From NCBI RefSeq assembly GCF_013363995.1, contig NZ_JABWGO010000006.1:289481-353480 (forward strand): 64,000 nucleotides of DNA. Direction: 5' to 3'. This DNA is from Nonomuraea rhodomycinica. GTDB taxonomy: Bacteria > Actinomycetota > Actinomycetes > Streptosporangiales > Streptosporangiaceae. How positions within the stretch are numbered: position 1 is the first letter of the stretch; every line of letters starts with the position of its first letter. The notes under the pieces were generated by a model. It saw only the letters and a program-made list of their open reading frames with translations. It made no database searches and had not been told where the DNA came from. Of the stretch, positions 32,126-39,775 are shown piece by piece. The position numbers were made by a program, and so were the translations under genes.

Positions 32126-32836
32126 TCAGGCGGCGTCGTGGAAGACCAGGCCGAGGGTGTGCCGCAGGCCGTGCCGTACCGTGCTCACGCCGTGCCGCAC
32201 CGGTGCGGCCGACCAGCCGCGCGCCGAGGGCACCGGCCGGTCGCGGGTGGTGAACACCAGCCCGTGGCCCTGCGGCAGCAGCGTCACCGTGCCGCGCGAC
32301 TGGGCCCGGGGCCGCTGCTCGACCAGCAGGAACTCCCCGCCGCCGTAGTCGGCGCCCGGCTCGTCCAGGCCGATCACCACCTGCATCGGGAAGACCAGGT
32401 CGCCGTACAGGTCGCGGTGCAGGGCGTTCCAGTCGCCCTCGCGGTAGCGCAGCAGGATCTGCGTGGACTTGGTCTGGCCGGCCTCGTGGCACCTGGCCAG
32501 CCACTCGTCGAGGGTGTCCGGCCAGGGCGCGGGCCGGCCTAGCCGGGCGGCCCAGTCCCGGGCGATCGGCAGCAGCCGGGGGTACAGCGCCTGGCGCAAC
32601 TCCTCGACCAGGTCGGGGAACGGCCGGTCGAAGTAGCGGTACTGGCCGCGCCCGAAGCGGTGCCGTTCCATGTCGACCGTCGAGCGGAACAGCCCGGCCT
32701 CGTCGTACAGGCCGGAGATCCGGCGGCACTCCTCGGCCGTGAGCAGCGGGCCGGCCGGCGCGCAGCCATGGGCGTCCATGTCCCGGGCGATGCCTTCCCA
32801 GTCGGCCCGGGCGACGCGTTCCTGTGGTTTCAGCAT
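32126..32836 (-). CDS. 2-oxoglutarate/Fe(II) oxygenase family protein
   Basis: A 236-residue oxygenase. The cupin core has HRDLYGDLVFPMQVVIGLDE, with the HxD iron site, LLPQGHGLVFTTRDRPV, and the distal His plus Arg that binds 2-oxoglutarate in RHGLRHTLGLVFHDAA. RYFDRPFPDLVEELRQALYP and AARLG upstream are conserved in a bacterial group of prolyl-hydroxylase-like proteins (2OG-Fe(II) oxygenase), whose substrate is a nucleic-acid base, protein or small molecule not known to me. A strong GGAGGGAAGGGAG site precedes the ATG. Confidence 0.8.
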   Translation of the reverse strand: MLKPQERVARADWEGIARDMDAHGCAPAGPLLTAEECRRISGLYDEAGLFRSTVDMERHRFGRGQYRYFDRPFPDLVEELRQALYPRLLPIARDWAARLGRPAPWPDTLDEWLARCHEAGQTKSTQILLRYREGDWNALHRDLYGDLVFPMQVVIGLDEPGADYGGGEFLLVEQRPRAQSRGTVTLLPQGHGLVFTTRDRPVPSARGWSAAPVRHGVSTVRHGLRHTLGLVFHDAA

Positions 32837-32938
32837 GGGTGTTCTCCCTTCCCTCCTTCCAACACCGGGCGGACCGTCGAAGGGTGGCGGTTTTCGGACG
32901 TCACGCTGCGGTCACGGCACGTCTTCGATGATGAGGCC

Positions 32939-33139
32939 ATGGACAGAACCTTCATCCGCAAGGCATGCGCCGTCCTGCTGGGCTCGCTGAGCCTGGCCGC
33001 CACGCTCGTCGTGTCGGCGGGCGCGGCCGGCGCGCAGACCACGACCACGACACAACCGGCGATCACCGCCGCCGGTCCCAGGTGCCCGATGGGCTGGTAC
33101 TGGAGCGACCGCTGGGACAGGTGCGTGCGGCGCCACTGA
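32939..33139 (+). CDS. Small secreted protein
   Basis: A 66-residue protein with a clear signal peptide (RKACAVLLGSLSLAATLVVSAGAAGAQ) and a mature part of about 38 residues: a Thr/Gln-rich linker, then GPRCPMGWYWSDRWDRCVRRH, with two cysteines spaced for one disulfide and a Trp/Arg-rich end. It may bind a wall component, act as an antimicrobial-like peptide, or be an uncharacterised exported factor. It is divergent from the oxygenase; promoter not assigned. Confidence 0.6.
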   Translation: MDRTFIRKACAVLLGSLSLAATLVVSAGAAGAQTTTTTQPAITAAGPRCPMGWYWSDRWDRCVRRH

Positions 33140-33279
33140 CCACCCCCTCCCTGATGCCCCGGCGTCCCCGCGTCCCCGTGCGCGGGGGCGCCGAGGCACG
33201 TCAGGGGAATGTGACGTGATCGAAAGCGGCAGCCCCGGGACCTCCACGCGGCAGGTCGTGCTGCGGAAGTGAGCCCGGG

Positions 33280-33735
33280 TCACGGGCGCAGGTCGTCCGT
33301 GGCCTCCTGGTAGGCCGTCGCGGCGCGGCCGAAGTAGTCGAACAGCACGTCGAGCTGCTCCGGTGTGTATCCCCGGAGGATCTCGCCGACCCTCTCGCGG
33401 GCCGGGGCCATGACCTCGTCCAGCCGGGCCGGCTTGCCGACGACCTCCACGATCACCTTGCGCCGGTCGTCGGGCGACGGGGAGCGGCGCACGTAGCCGG
33501 CCTGCTCCAGCCGGTCGATGAGGCGCGTGGTGGGCCCCGTCGTCAGTCCGGTGCGCTCGCCCAGCTCGCCCGGGGTCATCGCGCCGTGCAGCTCCAGGAT
33601 GTTGAGCGCGTACAGGTCGGTCGCCCCGAGGTCGCAGGCCCGCGCGCTGGCCTGGCCGTGCAGCAGCACGGCGCTCAGGTACCGCCGGTAGACCGCGCCC
33701 GCGTCGGGGCGCATCCCGCGTGTTGACATCGTCAT
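33280..33735 (-). CDS. MarR family transcriptional regulator
   Basis: A 151-residue MarR protein: ALNILELHGAMTPGELGERTGLTTGPTTRLIDRLEQAGYVRR is the winged helix (recognition helix GPTTRLIDRLE), followed by the wing SPDDRRKVIVEV and a C-terminal dimerisation helix. Members respond to phenolic or oxidising ligands. It is divergent from a SnoaL/NAD(P)-binding gene pair. The 85-bp gap between the starts holds a cluster of TCTTC/GAAGA inverted repeats, the probable operator for both directions. Confidence 0.88.
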   Translation of the reverse strand: MTMSTRGMRPDAGAVYRRYLSAVLLHGQASARACDLGATDLYALNILELHGAMTPGELGERTGLTTGPTTRLIDRLEQAGYVRRSPSPDDRRKVIVEVVGKPARLDEVMAPARERVGEILRGYTPEQLDVLFDYFGRAATAYQEATDDLRP

Positions 33736-33750
33736 GCCTCCCGCATAATC

Positions 33751-33799
33751 TCTTCCTCAGAGAAGAGAAATCTTCAAAGAAGAAACTTCTTCGGCGAAG
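33751..33799. promoter_or_regulatory. MarR operator cluster
   Basis: Three adjacent inverted repeats: TCTTC-CTCAGA-GAAGA (33751-33766), TCTTC-AAA-GAAGA (33771-33783) and CTTC-TTCGGC-GAAG (33786-33799). They cover the whole AT-rich divergent gap and are about 18-20 bp apart, so several MarR dimers could bind the same face. Confidence 0.6.
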
Positions 33800-33820
33800 C
33801 TATCATGGAAGGGGCATGAC

Positions 33821-34276
33821 ATGAACCACCAGCACACCACCGAGGCCGACACCGCCGCCGTCCGCGCCCTGCTCCAGGAGACCGTCGAGGCGTGGGGCCG
33901 GGGCGACGGCGCCGCCTACGGCGCGCAGTTCACCGACGACGCCACCGACGTCACCTTCGTCGGCACCGTCTACCGGGGCGGCGAGGAGATCGGCCGGGCC
34001 CACCAGGCGCTGTTCGACAGCTTCCTCAAGGGCACCCGCCTGGCTATGGAGATCATCGACATCCGCTTCTACGGGCGCGACACGGCCGTGGTCGTCAGCC
34101 GCGGCGACACCTACAAGAACAAGCCGAAGAAGCTCGGCAAGCTCCAGACGTACACGGTCGTGCGCTGCGAGGACGGCCGCTGGCGCATCGCCGCCATCCA
34201 GAAGACCAAGCGGCAGGGCCTGATGGAGGCCGTCTCCTTCAGGTTCCAGCCGGCCACCAAGCCGCGCACCCGCTGA
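33821..34276 (+). CDS. SnoaL-like / SgcJ-type DUF4440 protein
   Basis: A 151-residue NTF2-like protein. AVRALLQETVEAWGRGDGAAYGAQFTDDATDVTFVGT and VVVSRGDTY are typical of the SgcJ/EcaC family, whose members bind hydrophobic ligands in a cone-shaped pocket, some with isomerase or hydrolase activity. No catalytic residue can be assigned. The ATG at 33821 has GAAGGGG a few bases upstream. It is the first gene of a two-gene unit with the NAD(P)-binding protein (35-bp gap) and is controlled, most likely, by the divergent MarR protein. Confidence 0.78.
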   Translation: MNHQHTTEADTAAVRALLQETVEAWGRGDGAAYGAQFTDDATDVTFVGTVYRGGEEIGRAHQALFDSFLKGTRLAMEIIDIRFYGRDTAVVVSRGDTYKNKPKKLGKLQTYTVVRCEDGRWRIAAIQKTKRQGLMEAVSFRFQPATKPRTR

Positions 34277-34310
34277 CCACGCCGACCCCCCACGAGAGCA
34301 GGACACCCCC

Positions 34311-34937
34311 ATGGCGACCATCGCCGTCATCGGCGCCACCGGACGCACCGGACGCGCCCTCGTCGAGCGGGCACTGGAGCTCGGGCACGAGGTCACCGCG
34401 GTCGCCCGCCGCCCCGAGACCCTGGGCCTGCGCCACGCCCGCCTCACCCCGCACGCGGCCGACGTGCTGCGCCCCGGCGACCTCGCCGCCGCGCTGCCCG
34501 GCCACGACGCCGTCGTCTCGGCCGTCGGCTCGACCGGACGCGGGCCCACCACCGTCTACTCGGCTGGCACGGCCGCCGTCGTCGAGGCCATGGGAAGCTG
34601 CCGCCGGCTGGTCGTCGTGTCCTCGGCCGGGCTGGAGACGCCGCCCGGCGCCGGGCTCGCGACACGCCTCGTCGGACGGCTGCTGCACCACGTCATGCGC
34701 CACCCGTACGCCGACATGCTGCGCATGGAACGACTGCTGGCCGGCACGGACCTCGACTGGACCGCGGTGCGGCCCACCCGCCTGACCGACGCGCCCGCCA
34801 CGGGCCGGCCGCGCGTCAGCATCGGCGCCACCGAGCGCGTCGGCGACCGCACCTCCCGCGCCGAGCTGGCGGCCTTCGTCCTCGGCCACCTCGACGACCC
34901 GGCGACCTACCGCACGGCGGTGGCCGTCTCCTCCTGA
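34311..34937 (+). CDS. NAD(P)-binding protein (BLVRB/SDR_a5-like)
   Basis: A 208-residue atypical SDR: IAVIGATGRTGRALVERALE is the cofactor motif, AVVSAVGSTG the loop, and LVVVSSAGLETPPG the segment that carries Ser. It resembles flavin-reductase/NmrA-type proteins that reduce flavins or sense NADPH. It follows the SnoaL-like gene and is probably in the same MarR-controlled transcript. It ends 10 bp from the convergent FadR-type gene. Substrate unknown. Confidence 0.82.
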   Translation: MATIAVIGATGRTGRALVERALELGHEVTAVARRPETLGLRHARLTPHAADVLRPGDLAAALPGHDAVVSAVGSTGRGPTTVYSAGTAAVVEAMGSCRRLVVVSSAGLETPPGAGLATRLVGRLLHHVMRHPYADMLRMERLLAGTDLDWTAVRPTRLTDAPATGRPRVSIGATERVGDRTSRAELAAFVLGHLDDPATYRTAVAVSS

Positions 34938-34947
34938 AGCGGGCCGC

Positions 34948-35649
34948 TCAGGAGCTCTCCCGCCGGAGGAGGCGCAGGGTCCCCTCCAGCTCGCGTTCGA
35001 TGATCTGGCCCGCCCGGTCGGGATCGCCCGCGCGGACGGCCTCCACCAGCGCGGCGTGGGCGTCGTCGCCGAGCGCCGGGTCGTGGGCCCGCAGGTCCAC
35101 CAGGGCCATCAGGTCGATCAGGCCCCGCCGCAGCACCGGGGCGAAGTCCGCGAACAGGTCCGTGAGCAGCGGATTGCCTCCCGCCGCCACCACCGCCGTG
35201 TGCAGCGCGATGTCGGCGTCCACGAACTCCGCGTCGCCCGCCTCCCTCGCCGCCCGCCGCCGCCGGGCCAGCGCCAGGTCCATCGCGTCCAGATCGTCGT
35301 CGGTACGGCGGGCCGCGGCGATCCGCGCCGCCCGCACCTCCACCATGGTCCGCACCTCGTACAGGTCCACCACGGCGGCGCGGCGCAGCCGCGCGGGCCA
35401 GTCCTCCGCCGGCTCGGTGGCGATCACGTACACGCCCGAGCCCTGCCGGGCCGCGAGCAGGCCGGCCCCGCTCAGCGCGCGGATCGCCTCGCGGACCGTG
35501 GAGCGGCCCACGCCCAGCTCCTTGGCCAGGGTGGTCTCCCCGGGGAGTCTCGTGCCGACCGGCCAGTGCCCGCCGGCGATCTGCTCGCGCAGCAGCCGGG
35601 TGGCCTGGTCCACGAGAGGGCTGCGGCTCAGGGGGCCGAGCGATGTCAT
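34948..35649 (-). CDS. FadR-type GntR transcriptional regulator
   Basis: A 233-residue regulator. The winged helix is LVDQATRLLREQIAGGHWPVGTRLPGETTLAKELGVGRSTVREAIRAL, and residues 85-225 form the all-helical FCD domain with the metal-ligand pattern DADIALHTAVV and later DDAHAALVEAVRAGD. FCD proteins usually bind a carboxylate such as a sugar acid or amino-acid-related acid. It is divergent from leuA and its leader, with a CTCAG inverted repeat over the leuA -35 box, so it may tie leucine synthesis to a metabolite. The ATG at 35649 follows GAGAGG. Confidence 0.87.
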   Translation of the reverse strand: MTSLGPLSRSPLVDQATRLLREQIAGGHWPVGTRLPGETTLAKELGVGRSTVREAIRALSGAGLLAARQGSGVYVIATEPAEDWPARLRRAAVVDLYEVRTMVEVRAARIAAARRTDDDLDAMDLALARRRRAAREAGDAEFVDADIALHTAVVAAGGNPLLTDLFADFAPVLRRGLIDLMALVDLRAHDPALGDDAHAALVEAVRAGDPDRAGQIIERELEGTLRLLRRESS

Positions 35650-35657
35650 CCGTACCT

Positions 35658-35693
35658 CTCAGGTTGTCTGAGGAGCTGAGGTGTGGTTAGTCT
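35658..35693 (+). promoter_or_regulatory. leuA promoter with overlapping FadR-type site
   Basis: TTGTCT (35664-35669) and TAGTCT (35688-35693) with an 18-bp spacer form a good vegetative promoter, predicting a start at about 35700, so the leader peptide would be leaderless. CTCAG-GTTGT-CTGAG (35658-35672) overlaps the -35 box and is the candidate regulator site; a further CTGAG lies at 35675-35679. Confidence 0.6.
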
Positions 35694-35700
35694 ACCGCCC

Positions 35701-35745
35701 ATGACGCTGCCCGGTCTGCTTCTCGGCCGCCGCGGCGGGGCCTGA
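35701..35745 (+). CDS. leuA leader peptide
   Basis: A 14-codon open frame, MTLPGLLLGRRGGA, that starts at the predicted transcription start and contains four Leu codons in its first eight positions (CTG, CTG, CTT, CTC). It ends at TGA 35743-35745 within the loop of a GC-rich hairpin. Leucine-rich leader peptides before leuA that act by ribosome stalling are established in enterobacteria and reported in Actinobacteria. Here it is followed 90 bp later by leuA. Confidence 0.65.
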   Translation: MTLPGLLLGRRGGA

Positions 35746-35767
35746 CGCGATCGGCACCCCGCCGCGG
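35730..35767 (+). promoter_or_regulatory. Attenuator-type hairpin before leuA
   Basis: CCGCGGCGGGG (35730-35740) pairs perfectly with CCCCGCCGCGG (35757-35767), an 11-bp stem with a 16-base loop. The 5' arm is the end of the leader peptide frame: a ribosome at the stop codon would cover it, one stalled on the Leu codons would leave it free. Downstream GGCAC/GTGCT and GACC/GGTC pairs could form alternative structures. It is a candidate attenuator or antiterminator. Confidence 0.5.
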
Positions 35768-35835
35768 GACCCCGTGCTGCCGGTCGCCCTGCCCAGCCAC
35801 GACCCAGACAGCACGTCAGAGAAGAGGGACCCCGC

Positions 35836-37635
35836 ATGTCCACCCCGTTCCCCACGCTGCGCACCCCCTCCGGGCCGATCCCCGCCGGACAGCCCCACTG
35901 GAACCCCCAGCGGCCCGGCTCGATGCCCTCCCACCGCTACCGGCCCGTCCACGAGCGGGTCGAGGTCCCCGCGCACCACCGCCGGTGGCCCTCGCGCACC
36001 ATCACGGCCGCCCCGCTGTGGGTGCCGGTCGACCTGCGCGACGGCAACCAGGCCCTGGCCGACCCCATGGACCCGGAGCGCAAGCGCCGCATGTTCGAGC
36101 TGTTCCTCGCCATGGGGTTCAAGGAGATCGAGGTCGGCTACCCGTCGGCCAGCCGGACCGACTTCGACTTCGTCCGTCTGCTGGCCGAGCGCGACCTGGT
36201 GCCGGACGACGTCACCCCCGTGGTCTTCACGGCCGCGCGGCGCGACCTGATCGAGCGGACGTACGCCTCGATCGAGGGGCTGCCGCGCGCCGTCGTCCAC
36301 CTGTACACCTCGACCGCCCCCACCTGGCGGGACGTCGTCCTTGGGCAGGACCGCGACGAGCTGCGCGGGTTCGTCACGCGGGCCGCCGGGCACGTGGCCC
36401 GGCTGGCCGAGGGCCGGCCCGGGGTGCGGTTCGAGTTCTCGCCGGAGGTGTTCAACCTCACCGAGCCCGACTACGTCCTGGAGATCTGCAACGGGCTGTC
36501 GGCGCTGTGGGACGCGAGCCCCGACCGGCCGGTGATCCACAACCTGCCGGCGACGGTCGAGGTCGCCACGCCCAACGTGTACGCCGACCAGATCGAGTAC
36601 ATGCACCGTCACCTCGACCGGCGCGACGGCGTCATCCTGTCGGTCCACCCGCACAACGACCGCGGCACCGGCGTGGCCTGCGCCGAACTGGCCGTGCTGG
36701 CCGGGGCGCAGCGGGTGGAGGGCTGCCTGTTCGGCAACGGCGAGCGCACCGGCAACGTGGACCTGGTCACGCTGGCCCTCAACCTGCACGCCCAGGGCGT
36801 CGACCCGATGATCGACTTCTCGGACATCGACGTCGTCCGCGCGACGGTCGAGCACTGCAACCGGATCCCGGTGCACCCCCGGCACCCGTACGGGGGCGAC
36901 CTCGTCTACACGGCCTTCTCCGGCACCCACCAGGACGCCATCAAGAAGGGCTTCGCCCACCACGAGCGGCGGGCCGCGGAGCTGGGCGTGACGCCGGACC
37001 GGGCGCCCTGGGCGGTGCCGTACCTGCCGATCGACCCCCGCGACGTGGGACGCGACTACGAGGCCGTCATCCGGGTCAACAGCCAGTCGGGCAAGGGCGG
37101 GGTGGCGTACGTGCTGGGCGCCGAGCACGGCCTGGACCTGCCGCGCGGCCTGCAGATCGACTTCTCCCGCGCGGTGCAGGCCGAGGCCGAGGCGAGCGGC
37201 GGCGAGGTGACGGGGGAGCGGCTGTGGGAGCTGTTCCGGGCCGCGTACGTCGGCCGGACCGGCCCGGTGGAGCTGCTGCGCTGGAAGGTGGACGACGCGG
37301 ACGGCCGGCACGCCTTCACCGGCGACTTCGCGCTCCTCGGCGCGGGTGAGGCGCGCGTCGAGACGCGCGGCGAGGGGACGGGCGTGGGCCCGCTGGCCGC
37401 GCTCACCGCGGCGCTGCGCGGACTGGGCCGCGACGTGGAGATCGTCGGCTACACGGAGCACGCCGTCCCGGCGGCGGGCCGCGCGGCGGCCGGCGAGGAG
37501 AGCCTGGCGGCGGCGTACGTGGAGTGCCGGGTGGCGGGCGTGAGCGCGTGGGGGGTGGGCCTGGCCGCCTCGGTCCTGACCGCCGCCGTGGACGCCGTCG
37601 TCTCCGCCGTCAACCACGCCCTCACCCTGGACTGA
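35836..37635 (+). CDS. leuA: 2-isopropylmalate synthase
   Basis: A 599-residue LeuA of the long actinobacterial type. It condenses acetyl-CoA with 2-oxoisovalerate to 2-isopropylmalate, the first committed step of leucine synthesis. VPVDLRDGNQALADPMDP is the catalytic start (DLRDGNQ with the metal Asp), HPHNDRGTGVACAELAVLAGA is the second HMGL signature with the HxH metal motif, and GCLFGNGERTGNVDLVTLALN is the third. Residues 460-595 form the regulatory domain that binds leucine (GPLAALTAALRGLG and later YVECRV). AGAGGGA precedes the ATG. Control is probably by the leader peptide hairpin and perhaps the divergent FadR-type protein. Confidence 0.97.
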   Translation: MSTPFPTLRTPSGPIPAGQPHWNPQRPGSMPSHRYRPVHERVEVPAHHRRWPSRTITAAPLWVPVDLRDGNQALADPMDPERKRRMFELFLAMGFKEIEVGYPSASRTDFDFVRLLAERDLVPDDVTPVVFTAARRDLIERTYASIEGLPRAVVHLYTSTAPTWRDVVLGQDRDELRGFVTRAAGHVARLAEGRPGVRFEFSPEVFNLTEPDYVLEICNGLSALWDASPDRPVIHNLPATVEVATPNVYADQIEYMHRHLDRRDGVILSVHPHNDRGTGVACAELAVLAGAQRVEGCLFGNGERTGNVDLVTLALNLHAQGVDPMIDFSDIDVVRATVEHCNRIPVHPRHPYGGDLVYTAFSGTHQDAIKKGFAHHERRAAELGVTPDRAPWAVPYLPIDPRDVGRDYEAVIRVNSQSGKGGVAYVLGAEHGLDLPRGLQIDFSRAVQAEAEASGGEVTGERLWELFRAAYVGRTGPVELLRWKVDDADGRHAFTGDFALLGAGEARVETRGEGTGVGPLAALTAALRGLGRDVEIVGYTEHAVPAAGRAAAGEESLAAAYVECRVAGVSAWGVGLAASVLTAAVDAVVSAVNHALTLD

Positions 37636-37647
37636 CCGGGAGACCGG

Positions 37648-38601
37648 TCAGGAGAACGCGTCCACCCCGGTGAGCTCGGCGGACAGAGCCCAGAGCCGGG
37701 CCGCCTCGGCGGGATCGACCGCCCACGGCTTGACCCCGCCGACGAGCATGTCGTCGGTCGTGGCCGGCTCGGCGACGTCGCAGTCCTGGCAGTAGACGCC
37801 GCCGAGGTCGTCGAGCAGGGGCGAGGTCGCCGCCCACGTGGCGGTGGCCGCGCCCTGTGCCGGGGTCTTGAAGCCGGCGGGCGGCGTGCCGTCCTCCGTG
37901 ATCCAGCCCAGCGCGGACTGCTGCTCCAGGGGGACGTGCCGCTGCAGCGGCGTCAGGATGCTGCCGGGGTGCACGGCGTACGCGCGCACCCCGGACGGGC
38001 CGCCCAGCCGGTCGAGGTGGACCGCGAACAGGGCGGCCGCGGTCTTGGCCTGCGCGTAGGCGAGCCACCCGTCGTAGCCGGCGCGGAAGTGGAGGTCGTC
38101 CCACCGCATGCCGGACAGGAAGTGCCCGGAGGAGGAGAGCGCCACCACCCGCGCCCCGCCGGGGGCGAACGCCGGCCGCAGGTGGTTGACCAGCGCGTGA
38201 TGGCCGAGGTGGAGCGCGAAGTGCGCCTCCCAGCCGGGGCCGACGCGCGTCTCGGGGCAGGCCATGACCCCCGCGTTGGCGACGACCACGTCGATCGCCG
38301 CGCCGTCCGCCACCACCCGCCCGGAGAAGCGGCGCACGTCCGCCTGGTCCGTCAGGTCGAGCGGGCGCACCTCCGTCCGGGGGATCCCGCGCAAAGCCGC
38401 GCGGGCCGCGTCCGGGCGGCGGGCGGGGACGAGCACCCGCGCGCCCGCCCCGGCGAACGCCCGGACGATCTCCAGGCCGAGCCCCGAGTAGCCGCCGGTG
38501 ACCACGGCGGTCCGCCCTGTCAGGTCGACGCCGGCCAGCACCTCCTGTGCCGTGCTCCACGCCCCGAACCCACTGCCGATCTTGTGTTGCCTGTTCGTCA
38601 T
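37648..38601 (-). CDS. SDR family oxidoreductase (WWOX/RDH-like)
   Basis: A 317-residue short-chain dehydrogenase. VVTGGYSGLGLEIV is the cofactor motif, NAGVMAC the NAG motif, SSSGHFLSG the catalytic Ser segment, and YAQAKTAAALFA the YxxxK motif. The long C-terminus (DLGGVYCQDCDVAEPAT) is typical of the retinol-dehydrogenase-like bacterial SDR group. It uses NADP(H) on an unknown alcohol or ketone. The ATG at 38601 is divergent from a MerR gene with a CTAGA inverted repeat between; the MerR protein is its probable regulator. Confidence 0.86.
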   Translation of the reverse strand: MTNRQHKIGSGFGAWSTAQEVLAGVDLTGRTAVVTGGYSGLGLEIVRAFAGAGARVLVPARRPDAARAALRGIPRTEVRPLDLTDQADVRRFSGRVVADGAAIDVVVANAGVMACPETRVGPGWEAHFALHLGHHALVNHLRPAFAPGGARVVALSSSGHFLSGMRWDDLHFRAGYDGWLAYAQAKTAAALFAVHLDRLGGPSGVRAYAVHPGSILTPLQRHVPLEQQSALGWITEDGTPPAGFKTPAQGAATATWAATSPLLDDLGGVYCQDCDVAEPATTDDMLVGGVKPWAVDPAEAARLWALSAELTGVDAFS

Positions 38602-38618
38602 GGGTCCGACCGTAGAAT

Positions 38619-38634
38619 CTAGACTTCGCTCTAG
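38619..38634. promoter_or_regulatory. Inverted repeat between SDR and MerR genes
   Basis: CTAGA-CTTCGC-TCTAG is a perfect 5-6-5 inverted repeat in the 55-bp divergent gap. Short dyads inside a stretched promoter spacer are the usual MerR-family arrangement. Confidence 0.5.
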
Positions 38635-38656
38635 GTCAAACCCGGCGGAGGTGCGG

Positions 38657-39067
38657 ATGGCGGCGAGCCTGTCCATCGGCGACGTGGCGGCGGCCACCGG
38701 CCTGAGCGTCCACGCGCTGCGCTTCTTCGAGCGGGAGGGCCTGTTCCTGCGCGGCATCCCGCGCTCGGCCGGCGGGCACCGGCTCTACGACGCCGCGGAC
38801 GTGGAGTGGCTGCTGCTGTGCAACCGGCTGCGCGAGTCGGGCATGCCGATCGCGACGCTGAAGAGGTTCGCCGCGCTGGTGCGCTCCGGCCCGGGCAACG
38901 AGCCCGAGCGCCTGGAGCTGCTGCGCGAGCACGAGCGGGGCGTCCGCGCCCGGATCGCCGAGCTGACCGCCTGCCTGGAGGTCATCCACGGCAAGGTGAC
39001 CGTCTACGAGCGTCACGTCGAGGACGGCACCGCCGCCGGCCTCTGGGCCCCGCTCCCCTCCTCCTGA
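38657..39067 (+). CDS. MerR family transcriptional regulator
   Basis: A 136-residue MerR protein. SIGDVAAATGLSVHALRFFEREGLF is the winged-helix domain with the aromatic core of the family, GGHRLYDAADVEWLLLCNRLRESGMPI the rest of the DNA-binding domain, and residues 80-120 a coiled-coil dimerisation helix. No cysteine pair for metal is present at the end, so a small-molecule effector is more likely. GGAGG lies just before the ATG. It is divergent from an SDR gene. Its 3' end overlaps the convergent DinB gene by 55 bp. Confidence 0.86.
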   Translation: MAASLSIGDVAAATGLSVHALRFFEREGLFLRGIPRSAGGHRLYDAADVEWLLLCNRLRESGMPIATLKRFAALVRSGPGNEPERLELLREHERGVRARIAELTACLEVIHGKVTVYERHVEDGTAAGLWAPLPSS

Positions 39068-39660
39068 GCGCCGCGCGGCGTGCCGTCCCACTGCCAGCCG
39101 GTACGGCGGGGCAGCCCGGGGAGGGCGACGCGGCCCGCGCACCACAGCAGCGTCTCGGCCGGCCCGTGCCCCGACGGCGCCTCCGGGAAGAGCCGGGCGA
39201 CGGCCGCCGCGCTCGGGGCGTCCGGCGGCGTCCAGGTCAGGCCGAGCGTGCGGGTGATGTCGTAGGTGTGGACGGCCAGCTCGACCACGCCCATGGCGGC
39301 GAACCCCGTGACGTCGGAGTGCCCCCACGCGTGCCAGGCCCGCGCCTCGGCGGGCGTGGACCGGACGGTGGTGGCGAGCAGGGTGGCCGCGATGCCGACG
39401 CCCTCCAGGCAGGCCGCGACGGGCGCCTGCGGGTCGAGCGAGGCGAACAGCGTGATGTAGCGGTCGGCGGGCCGGGCCACGAGCAGCCCCGCGTACCCCA
39501 CCAGGCCGAGGGCGAGGTGGTCCAGCGTCGTCCGGCAGGACCAGTCGAGGTCGCCGGCGGGACGCGACCAGTCCTGGTCCGCCCCCTTGCCGAGGACCGC
39601 CAGGCACTCCCGCGCGGTGGCGGTCAGCAGCTCGTCGGGGGTGGTCGGTGCGGGGTTCAT
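39013..39660 (-). CDS. Maleylpyruvate isomerase-type DinB-fold protein
   Basis: A 215-residue mycothiol-dependent maleylpyruvate-isomerase-like protein (TIGR03086/DinB fold). DWSCRTTLDHLALGLVGYAGLLV contains the first metal His, and GFAAMGVVELAVHTYDITRTLG the second and third ligands (ELAVHTYD). Such proteins use mycothiol in isomerisation, transfer or detoxification reactions. GAGGAGAAC is well placed before the ATG at 39660. It is divergent from an AraC/GlxA-type regulator. The long overlap with the convergent MerR gene suggests one of the two gained its last codons recently. Confidence 0.78.
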   Translation of the reverse strand: MNPAPTTPDELLTATARECLAVLGKGADQDWSRPAGDLDWSCRTTLDHLALGLVGYAGLLVARPADRYITLFASLDPQAPVAACLEGVGIAATLLATTVRSTPAEARAWHAWGHSDVTGFAAMGVVELAVHTYDITRTLGLTWTPPDAPSAAAVARLFPEAPSGHGPAETLLWCAGRVALPGLPRRTGWQWDGTPRGAQEEGSGAQRPAAVPSST

Positions 39661-39701
39661 GCCTGTTCTCCTCGTACGGGTGCCGGTGGGCGGAACCACG
39701 C

Positions 39702-39762
39702 TGGCAGGACGAGAAGCGTCCGGACAGTGACAGCGGTGACGCCTTGCCACAAATACCTGCCA
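39702..39762. promoter_or_regulatory. TGGCAGG / CCTGCCA sites between DinB and AraC genes
   Basis: TGGCAGG (39702-39708) and CCTGCCA (39756-39762) are complementary but 47 bp apart; a third GCCA lies at 39746-39749 (TTGCCACAAATA). These could be AraC-type half-sites on both sides of the divergent promoters, allowing a loop. Confidence 0.35.
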
Positions 39763-39775
39763 TATCCTCGACCGG

